A stretch of 50,201 bases of DNA from DAOPYE01 sp035352715. Lineage in GTDB: Bacteria > Acidobacteriota > Holophagae > Holophagales > Holophagaceae. Positions 15,474 to 24,429 of the stretch are shown here, piece by piece (position 1 is the first letter of the stretch; every line of letters starts with the position of its first letter). Where the stretch lies: NCBI GenBank assembly GCA_035352715.1, contig DAOPYE010000008.1, positions 1 through 50,201 on the forward strand, read 5' to 3'. A model generated the notes under the pieces. That model was not told the DNA's origin. It made no database searches and was given only the letters and a program-made list of their open reading frames with translations. The translations under genes were made by a program, and so were the position numbers.

Positions 15474-16901
15474 TCAGCGGCGCGGGGGGCCACCGGGGCC
15501 GCCCAGCATCGGGCCGGCTGCGGCTGCGCCTTTCTTCAAGTCTTCAACACCGATGAGGATGTCCATGTTCTCGCTGAGGCCTTCGCCGGAGATCTCGGTG
15601 AACTGACCGTCCGTCGCGCCGATCTTCACAGGAACCGCCTTGGGCTTGCCGTTCTCAAGCACCCAGATCTTGTCGTCGCGGTGCTGGACCATGCCGCCCT
15701 TGTTGCCACTGGCCTGCGTCGCGCGGGCTGGGGCAAAGCCCATGGTGACGGGCTTCTTGGGGCCCGTGAAGGCGGCGGGGTTGAACCGCAGCGCGGCATT
15801 GGGGACGCGGAGGACATTGTCCCGGCGGTTCGTGACGATGGTGACATTGGCGGTCATGCCGGGGAACAGGGCGAAATCGCCCTTGTAGATGGCGGCACCC
15901 GCAGGGATATACCGCGCCGTCGCCGTTTCGATAGTGGCGGCGCCTCCCTTGGTGGACAGCACAGGAGCGGCCTTGGGGCCGTGGCTACCCTGGAACGGGG
16001 CTCCGCCTTCCGCACGGTGATGCGACCAGGCACCGGGGCCGGGCTTGGCACCCATGTTGGGCGCGGCAGGGGCTTCAGTGCTGGCGACGCGAGGCTCGTT
16101 GGTGACCTGCATGATCACGTTGTAGGTGACGACATTATTGGTCGTGACGGGGTTGAGCTGAACCTCGGTCACCTGGCCCTGGAACTGCCGATCCGGGTAG
16201 CTATCCACGGTGAAGAAGGCGTTCTGGCCCACCTGGACCTGGCCGATGTCGGCCTCGTCGATGGCAGCCTGGACCTTCATCTTGGAAAGATCCTGGGCGA
16301 TGGTGAACAGGTTCGGCGTGCTGTAGCTGGCGGCCACAGTCTGGCCTTCGTCGACCACGCGGGAAACGACCAGGCCGTCCACGGGGGCGGTGATGGTGCA
16401 GTAGCCCAGATTGATCTTGGCTTTGGCCACGCCTTCCTTGGCAGAGGCCAGGTTCCCGGTCGCCGTCTTCAGCGAAAGTTCCTTCGCATCCAGTTCAGAC
16501 TGGCTGATGAGATTCTGATCGAAGAGGCGCTTGTTTCTCGAAAAGTCGAGTTTCGCGTTCTCGAACGAAGCCTGGGCCCGAGAAAGGCTCGCCTGGGCGT
16601 CCTTAAGCTGGGTCTCCCAGATGGTGGGATCGATCCGGGCGATGACCTGTCCCTTCTTCACGAGGCTATTGAAGTCCGCGTAGAGGTTCGTCACCACGCC
16701 GGAAACCTGGGTGCCCACGGAAACCTGGATGAGCGAGTTGATGGACCCCGTGGCGCTGATCTTCTGGGTCACTGTGCCAAGGGATACTTTGGCCGTGCGC
16801 CACCGGATCTCTTCCGATGACGGCTTGTTGACCAGGGCGATGGTCACGCCCCCAACGACGACGACACCCGCCGCCAATCCGATCCAAATCTTGCGCTTCA
16901 T
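15474..16901 (-). CDS. MacA-like periplasmic adaptor (HlyD/RND-MFP family)
   Basis: The 475-residue product has a signal-anchor (IWIGLAAGVVVVGGVTIALV, about residues 4-24), a first beta-barrel/lipoyl half (VSLGTVTQKISATGSINSL; QVSVGTQVSGVV), a coiled-coil hairpin (about 85-160, LKDAQASLSRAQASFENAKL), the second lipoyl half (TITAPVDGLVVSRVVDEGQT) and a beta-barrel domain. Between about 255 and 320 there is an Ala/Gly/Pro/His-rich insertion not typical of MacA. The C-terminus is Gly/Pro-rich. The start ATG at 16901 has GAGAGG upstream; the in-frame ATG at 16937 is less likely. It precedes the MacB-like permease. Confidence 0.9.
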   Translation of the reverse strand: MKRKIWIGLAAGVVVVGGVTIALVNKPSSEEIRWRTAKVSLGTVTQKISATGSINSLIQVSVGTQVSGVVTNLYADFNSLVKKGQVIARIDPTIWETQLKDAQASLSRAQASFENAKLDFSRNKRLFDQNLISQSELDAKELSLKTATGNLASAKEGVAKAKINLGYCTITAPVDGLVVSRVVDEGQTVAASYSTPNLFTIAQDLSKMKVQAAIDEADIGQVQVGQNAFFTVDSYPDRQFQGQVTEVQLNPVTTNNVVTYNVIMQVTNEPRVASTEAPAAPNMGAKPGPGAWSHHRAEGGAPFQGSHGPKAAPVLSTKGGAATIETATARYIPAGAAIYKGDFALFPGMTANVTIVTNRRDNVLRVPNAALRFNPAAFTGPKKPVTMGFAPARATQASGNKGGMVQHRDDKIWVLENGKPKAVPVKIGATDGQFTEISGEGLSENMDILIGVEDLKKGAAAAGPMLGGPGGPPRR

Positions 16902-17090
16902 GCCGACCTCTCTGCAGGAGTCTTTGATGCTACCCAATTACCATGGAGGGGACGAGCCTGCGGGAGGTTGAAGGCGAGGCGATGAATTTTGAGCCGACCA
17001 TCCTGCGCGGTGTGGAAATTTGCGCAGAAGGGTCGCCGGGGGCTCGGGTTCGAAACGCGATGAAGGTCAATCTCCAGGCTGAATTTTCGG

Positions 17091-18275
17091 CTACTGGAAG
17101 AGCTTTATGTCGATGGCTTCGGCCATGCGCTGGTATCCCTTCGGGTTCAAATGGAGATGGTCGCCCGAGTCGTAGAGGGGCAGCAGCCGATCGGGGTCGG
17201 AGGGGTCGCGCACGGCGGCATCCAGATCCACCACGGCGTCGAACAGGCCCGAGGTGCGGATCCAGGCGTTGACCTTCTTGCGCGCCGCCTCGTGCTCCGG
17301 GCTGTCGTAAAACGAGGCCTTGAACGGCAGGATGGGCGAGCCGAGGACCGCAACATGGTTGCGATGGGCCTTTTCGATCATTTGCGTATAGGCCGCGATC
17401 AAGCGATCTGCGACGCCGGGGTCGTGGCTGCCCCCGATATCGTTGACGCCCTCCAGCAGGATGATCCAGCGGACGCCCTTGGATTCCAGCCCGTCGCGCT
17501 CGAAGCGCTGCAGGGCGGTGGGGCCGAGTCCCCCTGCGACAACGGCGTTGCCACCGATGCCCATGTTCATTACGCCGATGGACCGGCCCTGGTCCGCCAG
17601 CCGTCGAGACAGCTGGTCGGGCCAGCGATCGTTGCCGTTGGTCGTGGAGCCTCGTCCATCGGTGATGGAATCCCCGAATGCCACGATGACCGGGGCCTGG
17701 GCATCGACCTCAACGCCAGCCAGGATGTACCAGTGATCCGTGGGCACGGCCTGGGGCATCTCCTTGGCCGACGCGGCGGCTCCGGTGCCGATATAGGACG
17801 TCGTTCTGGAACCCGGGTGTCCCGTCACGTTCTTGGGCGCGGATCCGAATTCCATGGACACAGTCACATCTGAAAGGGGCGCCAGCGCGAAATCCATTGG
17901 ATCCGATGCCAGGACCTCTCCGGGTTGCAGGGTGACGCTGGCCGCACGGCGGAAGGTAAGGGGCCGACCCGTCGCAGGGTCGATGGAGGCTGCGCCCGTC
18001 GAGCGCGCGATGCGGACGGATTTCACGGTCAGAGCGCTGTCCCCGTAGGCGTTAGAGAGGCGCACGCGAACGCGCTGGCCCGCCAGCGAGACGCGCATGA
18101 CCTGCCGGAGCGTGTTTCCGGTAAGTCCCGGGGCGGGCGGCAGGTTGTGTGGCTCCGTGAGCTGCTGGGCAGCCCCCCAGGTGCCCACCCAGTTTTCGGC
18201 CCTGGCATGCAGCACCGAGATACTGGCCATGCATCCGAGGAGGCAGAAAGTGTGTCGCAGCGTGCGCATTTTCAT
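17091..18275 (-). CDS. GDSL/SGNH-family esterase, secreted
   Basis: The 394-residue product has a signal peptide (ending SISVLHARA, about residue 25) and starts the mature part with ENWVGTWGAAQ, typical for this SGNH subfamily. An N-terminal beta-rich domain (about 27-180) precedes the catalytic part. Block I is VAFGDSITDGRGS (Ser, about 199), block II NMGIGGNAVV, block III LEGVNDIGGSHD, and block V GDHLHLNPKGYQ (Asp/His, about 370). The ATG at 18275 has GAGGAG five bases upstream. The longer frame to 18506 overlaps the divergent GH115 gene. It may deacetylate or de-esterify plant polysaccharides, given the GH115 gene that diverges from it; that link is inference. Confidence 0.9.
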   Translation of the reverse strand: MKMRTLRHTFCLLGCMASISVLHARAENWVGTWGAAQQLTEPHNLPPAPGLTGNTLRQVMRVSLAGQRVRVRLSNAYGDSALTVKSVRIARSTGAASIDPATGRPLTFRRAASVTLQPGEVLASDPMDFALAPLSDVTVSMEFGSAPKNVTGHPGSRTTSYIGTGAAASAKEMPQAVPTDHWYILAGVEVDAQAPVIVAFGDSITDGRGSTTNGNDRWPDQLSRRLADQGRSIGVMNMGIGGNAVVAGGLGPTALQRFERDGLESKGVRWIILLEGVNDIGGSHDPGVADRLIAAYTQMIEKAHRNHVAVLGSPILPFKASFYDSPEHEAARKKVNAWIRTSGLFDAVVDLDAAVRDPSDPDRLLPLYDSGDHLHLNPKGYQRMAEAIDIKLFQ

Positions 18276-18312
18276 GGCGCTCCTCGTCCTTGGGGTGCAT
18301 CCGAAGTTTTTC

Positions 18313-18341
18313 AGTATACTTCCCGCTCGTGAGCGACCAAG
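18313..18341. promoter_or_regulatory. Bidirectional promoter region between GDSL esterase and GH115
   Basis: The palindrome AGTATACT (18313-18320) provides a TATACT -10 box on both strands. On the minus strand TTGGTC (18335-18340) is at 16 bases from TATACT, a good -35/-10 pair for the esterase gene. On the plus strand the best -35 is TTGGGG at 18290 with a wide 19-base spacer for GH115. The pair would fire two carbohydrate-related genes from one short region. Confidence 0.5.
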
Positions 18342-18365
18342 CGTTGTTCCCAGGGAGCCTGCCGC

Positions 18366-21281
18366 ATGACACACCGCGTTTTCCTTGCACTTGGGTTTGG
18401 ATCCCATGGCCGCGGTTCGGGGCTGATCCGGATCGGCCTTTTTCTGGGGCTCGCGGCTTTGCCCCTCGCCTCGCAGAACCTTGTCACGCCCACGCCCGGC
18501 GCGCACCGGGTGGCGCTCGTTCAGGCGGGTGAGCGCCCTCGCCTGATCCTGGATGCCCAGGATTATCCAGGCGTTCGGCGGGCCGCTGAAAATCTAGCTT
18601 CGGACCTTGAGCGTGTGACGGGCCAACATGCAGAGATCTCGATGCAGACTCCGCCCTCGGCCCGCATGGCCGTGATCATTGGCACCCTGGGTCATTCGAG
18701 CCTCATCGATCAGCTGGTGAAGGCGCGCAAGCTGGATGTCTCCAAGGTGCAGGGCCGCTGGGAGGCGCACGTGCTGCAGGTCGTCCGCAAGCCCCTGCCG
18801 GGCGTGGAGAACGCCCTGGTCATCGCGGGCAGCGACAAGCGCGGCACCATCTACGGCATCTACGACGTGTCCGAGCAGGCTGGTGTCTCTCCCTGGTACT
18901 GGTGGGCCGATGTCCCCGTCCAGCACCGCGACGCGCTGTACGTGGAACAGGGGAAGCGCATCGATGCGGGTCCCGCCGTGAAATACCGGGGCATTTTCCT
19001 CAATGACGAAGAGCCCGCCCTTGGCGGCTGGGCCCGGAAGACGTTCGGGGGCTTCAATAGCCGTTTCTACGGCAAGGTCTTTGAACTGATCCTTCGACTC
19101 AAAGGGAATTACCTGTGGCCCGCCATGTGGGGCAGCGCCTTCAACGAGGATGATCCGGCGAACGCGGCCCTGGCCGATGAGCTGGGCGTCGTCATGGGCA
19201 CCTCCCACCACGAACCCATGCTGCGCGCGCAGCAGGAATGGGGGCGGCATGGCTCCGGCCCCTGGGACTTCACGCGCAATGCCGAGGTGCTGAAGACCTT
19301 CTGGGCCGATGGCATCCGGCGCAACAAGAACTTCGAAAGCCTGGTGACCGTGGGCATGCGCGGCGATGGGGATATGCCCATGGAGGAAGGCGCCAATGTC
19401 AGCCTGCTGGAAGGCATCGTCGCATCCCAGCGCGGGATCCTGGAAAAGGAGATGGGCAAGCCCGCCGCGCAGATCCCGCAGCTCTGGGCGCTCTACAAGG
19501 AAGTTCAGGGCTACTTCGAAAAGGGCATGAAGGTGCCCGACGATGTGACGCTGCTGTGGTGCGATGACAACTGGGGCAACATCCGCCGCCTGCCTACGGC
19601 GGAGGAGCGCCATCGGTCTGGCGGCGCTGGCATCTACTACCACTTCGATTACGTGGGCGGTCCCCGGAACTACAAGTGGCTTTACACCATGCCCCTGGCC
19701 AAGGTCTGGGAGCAGATGAGTCAGGCCCACGCGTTTGGCGCGGATCGGATCTGGATCGTCAACGTGGGCGATCTCAAGCCCATGGAGCTTCCCATCGAGT
19801 TCTTCCTGCGGCTGGCCTGGAACCCGGATGCCATGGACGCTGCCAGCGTTCCGGCCTTTGTTCGGAAATGGGCGGCCCGGGAATTCGGAGAGGCCGATAG
19901 CGCCGAAATCGCCGAGATCGTGCAGCTGTACCAGCGCTTCAACGGTCGGCGCAAGCCTGAGATGCTCAGCCCCGACACCTTCAGCCTCATCCACGAGCGC
20001 GAGGCCGAGCGCGTCGTGGAGGACTGGAAGGCCCTGGAACAGCGGGCCGAGGCCGTCTACCGCCGGCTCCCGAAATCCGCCCTGGATGCCTTCGATCAGC
20101 TGGTGCTGCATCCCGTGAAGGCCTGCCGCGTGGTCAACGAAATGCTGGTGACCGCCGGGTTCAATCGCCTGTATGCCGAGCAAGGGCGGGCTTCCGCCAA
20201 CCGTCTGGCCGCACGGGTCAAGGAGCTGTTCGAGGAAGACGCGCAGCTCACGAAGCACTACCACGCCATCAATGGCGGGAAGTGGAACCATTTCATGGAT
20301 CAGAAGCACCTGGGCTACACCATCTGGCAGGAACCCCCCGCGGAGGTGATGCCCGCCGTGAGTGAGATCCGCATGGCGGAGACGCCCGCCATGGCCGTCG
20401 CCATCGAAGGCACTCGCCAGGCCTAGGCTCGCGACGATGGCTATATGGGCGCGGCCCGCCTGCCCGCCGCGACCGCGCCAGCGCCCGTGCAGCGCTGGAT
20501 CGATGTCTTCAATCAGGGGAAGGGACATTTCCGCTTCCAGGCCCGTTCGGAGGCGCCCTGGCTGCGCGTCTCGCCTGCATCCGGCGAGGTTGCTGATATC
20601 CAGCGGCTCACCGTTTCGGTGGACTGGTCCCAGGTGCCGGAAGGCGCAGGGGAGGGCCGAATCAAGGTCCTGTGCGAGGGCACGTCCCAGTTCGTGACGG
20701 TTCTGCTACCGGTCACCAAGCTCGCCGCTGCTGAAAAGCTGCCGATCGGATGCTTCCTGGAGGACGGCGGACGCGTGGCCATCGAGGCCGCCCACTTCGA
20801 TCGGAGCGTGGCGGTGAACGGCACCCAGTGGCGCGAGATCCCCGGTTATGGCCGCACCCTTTCAGGCCTCGGCGTCTTCCCCCTGACCGCCGCCTCGGTG
20901 TCCAAAGTCGAGGAAGGTCCCTTCGTCGAATACAGCGTCTACCTCAGCCGTCCCGGCGATTGGACCGCCAGCCTCTTCATCGGGCCTTCCCTGGACTGTG
21001 TGCCGGGCCGGGGCTTGCGCGCGGCGTTGTCCGTGGATGGCGAAAAGCCGACGCTGGTGGATTTCCTGAATGATCGAAATGGTGGGAACTGGGATATGGC
21101 GGTGTCCAATAGCGTGCGCCGGGCCCAGGCGGTGGTGAAGATCGCCCAGCCCGGCGTCCACAAGATCCGCGTCCACATGGTGGATGCGGGCATCGTGCTG
21201 GAGCGCCTCGAACTCAACGCCCCCATGACATTCCGCCCCAGCTACCTGGGCCCCCTCGAAAGCGCGAGGGTTCTCCGCTGA
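18366..21281 (+). pseudogene. GH115 alpha-glucuronidase gene interrupted by an in-frame TAG at 20424
   Basis: The 5' ORF (18366-20426) gives 686 residues with GH115 features: a signal-like N-terminus, AGSDKRGTIYGIYDVSEQ, SPWYWWADVP, KYRGIFLNDEEPALGGWA, LRLKGNYLWPAMWG, GTSHHEPMLRAQQEW, LLWCDDNWGNIRRLP, YHFDYVGGPRNYKW and IWIVNVGDLKPMELPIEFFL. The next ORF (from 20445) is in the same frame and gives the missing GH115 C-terminal beta domain (VQRWIDVFNQGKGHFRFQA). The only interruption is TAG at 20424-20426; no frameshift is needed. Full length would be 971 residues, normal for GH115. The stop sits where other family members often have a Trp after a Ser/Ala/Gln-type run, so a TGG-to-TAG change is plausible (recalled alignment). 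The enzyme removes (methyl)glucuronic acid from xylan. A stop-free truncated product or a restart at 20445 are alternatives. Confidence 0.85.
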
Positions 21282-21308
21282 TTCGGTTTCACGGAAAGGC
21301 CGCTTGAT

Positions 21309-21346
21309 CCAAGGCGCCCACTGGAAATGTTCCGGTGGGCGCTTGG
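21309..21346. terminator. Hairpin terminator between GH115 and nuoN
   Basis: Two near-complementary arms (CCAAGGCGCCCACTGGAA and TTCCGGTGGGCGCTTGG) with a very short ATG loop form a stem of about 17 pairs with one bulge and one G-T pair. It lies between two convergent genes. T-runs are short, so it may work in both directions. Confidence 0.7.
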
Positions 21347-21349
21347 TTG

Positions 21350-22852
21350 TTAGCGTCCCAGTTCGGTCCAATCCCGCACGACGCGCGCGGCGAAGCCGTC
21401 CACAAACAGGGTCTGCAGTAAACCCGCGACCAGGACGAGGGCGCCGCACACCAGCACTGTGGCGCCGGCGAAAGGCGCCCCCGCGTCTGGCTGCTCGGCG
21501 CGATCCCGCTCCTGGCTTTCGGAGGGCTTCTCCAGGAAGAGCGCCACCGGAACGCGCAGGTAGTAGTAGACGCTGGCGAGGCTGGCCAGCACGCCCACGA
21601 CGGCAAGCCCGATGTGGCCGGTGCCGATCAGTTCCTTGAAGATCATGTATTTCCCGAAGAATCCGGCCGTGGGCGGCAGTCCCGCAAGCCCCAGCAGGCA
21701 CAGCGTGGCGGCGATGGAAAGCCCCGGGCGCTTCCAGCCCAGCCCGCGCAGATTCGCGAACGTCGTCTTGTCTCCCACCAGGCCAAAGGCCGTCAGCAGT
21801 CCGAATGCGCCCATGTTCATCGCCATGTAGGCCACCAGGTAATACAGCAGGCCCACATAGGCTTGCTGCGTATCCGCCACGAAGGCCAGCAGCAGGTAGC
21901 CCGCGTGGCTGATGCTCGAATAGGCCAGCATGCGCTTGACGTTCGTCTGCACCAACGCGGTGAGGTTGCCCCCGATCATCGTCAACAGCGCGAGAAAGGC
22001 CATGGCCAGGCGGGCCTTGGTGCCAAGGATGGCGAGCCCGGGGATGACGGACAGCGCGCCGGGAAAGACGCGCAGCAGCGCGATCAGCGCCACGCCCTTG
22101 GTGGCCACGGACATGAAGCCCGAAATGGGATGGGGCGCGCCCTCGTAGGCGTCGGGCGTCCACTGATGGAAAGGCACGGCGCTGACCTTGAACAGGAAGC
22201 CCATCAATAGCAGTGCGCCGCCCAGCAGGGCGATGGGATCGGCGGACAGGGCGGTCATGGTCCGGAAATCCAGCGTTCCCGTGGCTCCATAGAGCAGCAC
22301 CGAGCCCATGAGAAAGCAGCTTGAGGCCACGGCACCGGTCAGGAAGTATTTCATGCCGCCTTCCGCGGCCTCCATGCGCGTCCTCACGGTGGCGGTCAAG
22401 GCATAGAGCGGCACCGATAGCAGTTCCAGGGCCACGAAGAGCAGCAGCAGGTGCGTGGTGGAGGCGAACAGGATCATGCCCGTCGCGGACATCAGCAGCA
22501 GGGACAGCGTTTCACCCTTGACCCAGCCCTCCTGGTGCAGGTGATCCCACAGCTGCAGGATGGTGATGGTGGCCGTCAGCAGCACGAAGATGGCGGCAAA
22601 CTGGCCCAGCCGATCCATGCGCAAGGGGCCGTAGAACGGCTGATGGCCGGACTTCCAGAGGCTGGTGACGTAGAAGAATCCACCGATGGCGGCGGCCAGC
22701 GCGATGAAGAACATGGCCCCGCGGATCCATTTCTGCGTGGATTGGTCCTTGTCCAGGGCCGCGATGGGCAGCAGGCAAGCAGCCATGGAGGGCAGCAGGA
22801 GCGGCAGCACAGCCGAGAGCTGCTGGGCGTTGGGGAAGAGGCTCGCGCTCAT
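21350..22852 (-). CDS. nuoN: NADH-quinone oxidoreductase subunit N
   Basis: The 500-residue product is an antiporter-like membrane subunit of complex I. It is hydrophobic throughout, with about 14 helices, and contains the Proton_antipo_M core: SVPLYALTATVRTR, GGMKYFLTGAVASSCFLMG, KVSAVPFHQWTPDAYEGAP (conserved Lys and His), MLAYSSISHAGYLLLAF. Its start overlaps the nuoM stop (ATGA). It is the last of seven nuo genes on the minus strand. Confidence 0.97.
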   Translation of the reverse strand: MSASLFPNAQQLSAVLPLLLPSMAACLLPIAALDKDQSTQKWIRGAMFFIALAAAIGGFFYVTSLWKSGHQPFYGPLRMDRLGQFAAIFVLLTATITILQLWDHLHQEGWVKGETLSLLLMSATGMILFASTTHLLLLFVALELLSVPLYALTATVRTRMEAAEGGMKYFLTGAVASSCFLMGSVLLYGATGTLDFRTMTALSADPIALLGGALLLMGFLFKVSAVPFHQWTPDAYEGAPHPISGFMSVATKGVALIALLRVFPGALSVIPGLAILGTKARLAMAFLALLTMIGGNLTALVQTNVKRMLAYSSISHAGYLLLAFVADTQQAYVGLLYYLVAYMAMNMGAFGLLTAFGLVGDKTTFANLRGLGWKRPGLSIAATLCLLGLAGLPPTAGFFGKYMIFKELIGTGHIGLAVVGVLASLASVYYYLRVPVALFLEKPSESQERDRAEQPDAGAPFAGATVLVCGALVLVAGLLQTLFVDGFAARVVRDWTELGR

Positions 22853-24420
22853 CGTCGCTCCTCCGAAACTCGCGGTTCAGGGGCTGCAAGCACCGTTGGG
22901 CGCTGCCCTGGCGCCTGGGCGTCCGATAGCAGCTGTTCCACCGCAGGCTGCGAGTGGCCCAGGAAGGTCTGCGGGTGCAGGCCCATCCAGAACACCAGCA
23001 CCAGCAGGGGCAGCATCACCGCCACTTCGCGCGCGTTCAGATCCCCGCTGATGTGGGCCGTGCCGCTCTCGCCATCCGGGTTCGCCGGTCCCCAGAACAC
23101 GCGCTTGAACATCCACAACATGTAGACCGCGCTCAACAGGATGCCCAGCGTGGAGATGCCCGCCAGCACGCGTCCCCAGGCGAAGTGCGAGGTGAACGCG
23201 CCGTTCAGGATCAGGAATTCCCCGACAAACCCGTTGGTCAGCGGCAGGCCGATGCTGGACAGGGTGATGATGAGGAAGATGGCCGAGAATACGGGCATCT
23301 TCGTGGCCACGCCGCCGAAGTCCGCGATCATCCGCGTGTGCGTGCGGTCGTAGATCATGCCCACCAGCAGGAAGAGCGCCCCGGTGGAGATGCCGTGGTT
23401 CAGCATCTGCAGCATGGCCCCCTGGGTGCCCAGGGTCGTCATGCTGCAGATGCCAAGCATCACGAAGCCCATGTGGCTGACGGAGGAATAGGCCACCAGC
23501 TTCTTGATATCCCACTGCACCATGGCCACCAGCGCGCCGTAGATGATGGCGATGACCGACAGGATCGCGATGGGCTTGGCCAGCACGATGAATGCCGCCG
23601 GAAAGATCGGCAGCGCGAAGCGCAGCAGGCCGTAAGGCCCCAGCTTCAACAGCACGCCCGCGAGGATGACGCTGCCCATGGTCGGGGCTTCCGTATGGGC
23701 GTCCGGCAGCCAGGTGTGCAGGGGAAAGAGGGGCACCTTGATGGCAAAGGCCAGGGTGAAGGCCAATAGCAGTGTGAACTGGGTGCGGAAGGGCAGGCCC
23801 TGGGCGGCCTGGGCCATGAGTTCCGGCGAGAAGCCTCCCGCCTTGGTGGCGATGTAGAGCAGGGCCACCAGCCAGATCAGCGATCCCGCCAGGGTGAAGA
23901 GCATGAACTTGGTCGCCGCGTACTTGCGGTCCTGTCCACCCCAGAGGCCGATCAGGAAGAACATGGGCAGCAGCATCGCTTCCCAGAAGACATAGAACAG
24001 CAGCAGATCCTGGGCCACCAGGGCGCCCAGCATCGAACCCTCCAGGACCAGGAACAGCCCCATCGCCGCGCCAGCTTTGCGTTCCAGGCTGTTCCACGTG
24101 CCCAGCAGGGTCAGCGGCGTGAGGAAGGCCGTGAGCAGGATCAGCCAGATGTTCAGCCCGTCGACGGCCAAGTGGTAGTCCACGGGCAGGCCCACGGCGG
24201 TGAACCAGGGGGACCATTCGCGGACCAGGATGCCGCTCGCGTCGGGCGTGGCGCGCAGCAGGTGCATCAGGGCCACGGTGAAGACGCCGGTGGCACCGAG
24301 CAGGGCCAGCAGCTTGACCAGGGGTGCCTGGCGCTCGGGCAGCAGCATCAGCAGCAGCCCCCACAGGATGGGCGCAAAGACCAGGAAGCTGAGAAGGTGG
24401 GTGTTGATCCAGGCGGTCAC
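22849..24420 (-). CDS. nuoM: NADH-quinone oxidoreductase subunit M
   Basis: The 523-residue product is an antiporter-like complex I subunit. Diagnostic elements are FYVFWEAMLLPMFFLIGLWG (conserved Glu on TM5), KYAATKFMLFTLAGSL, AIKVPLFPLHTWLPDAHTEA (Lys and the HTWLPDAH motif), and KKLVAYSSVSHMGFVMLG. The overlap with nuoN at 22849-22852 is an ATGA. It follows nuoL by nine bases. The protein pumps protons in the membrane arm. Confidence 0.97.
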   Translation of the reverse strand: MTAWINTHLLSFLVFAPILWGLLLMLLPERQAPLVKLLALLGATGVFTVALMHLLRATPDASGILVREWSPWFTAVGLPVDYHLAVDGLNIWLILLTAFLTPLTLLGTWNSLERKAGAAMGLFLVLEGSMLGALVAQDLLLFYVFWEAMLLPMFFLIGLWGGQDRKYAATKFMLFTLAGSLIWLVALLYIATKAGGFSPELMAQAAQGLPFRTQFTLLLAFTLAFAIKVPLFPLHTWLPDAHTEAPTMGSVILAGVLLKLGPYGLLRFALPIFPAAFIVLAKPIAILSVIAIIYGALVAMVQWDIKKLVAYSSVSHMGFVMLGICSMTTLGTQGAMLQMLNHGISTGALFLLVGMIYDRTHTRMIADFGGVATKMPVFSAIFLIITLSSIGLPLTNGFVGEFLILNGAFTSHFAWGRVLAGISTLGILLSAVYMLWMFKRVFWGPANPDGESGTAHISGDLNAREVAVMLPLLVLVFWMGLHPQTFLGHSQPAVEQLLSDAQAPGQRPTVLAAPEPRVSEERR

Positions 24421-24429
24421 GGGCTTGTC

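Noticed and set aside
18594..20528. Minus-strand ORF of 644 codons
   Set aside because: Shadow of the GH115 gene; no family resemblance.
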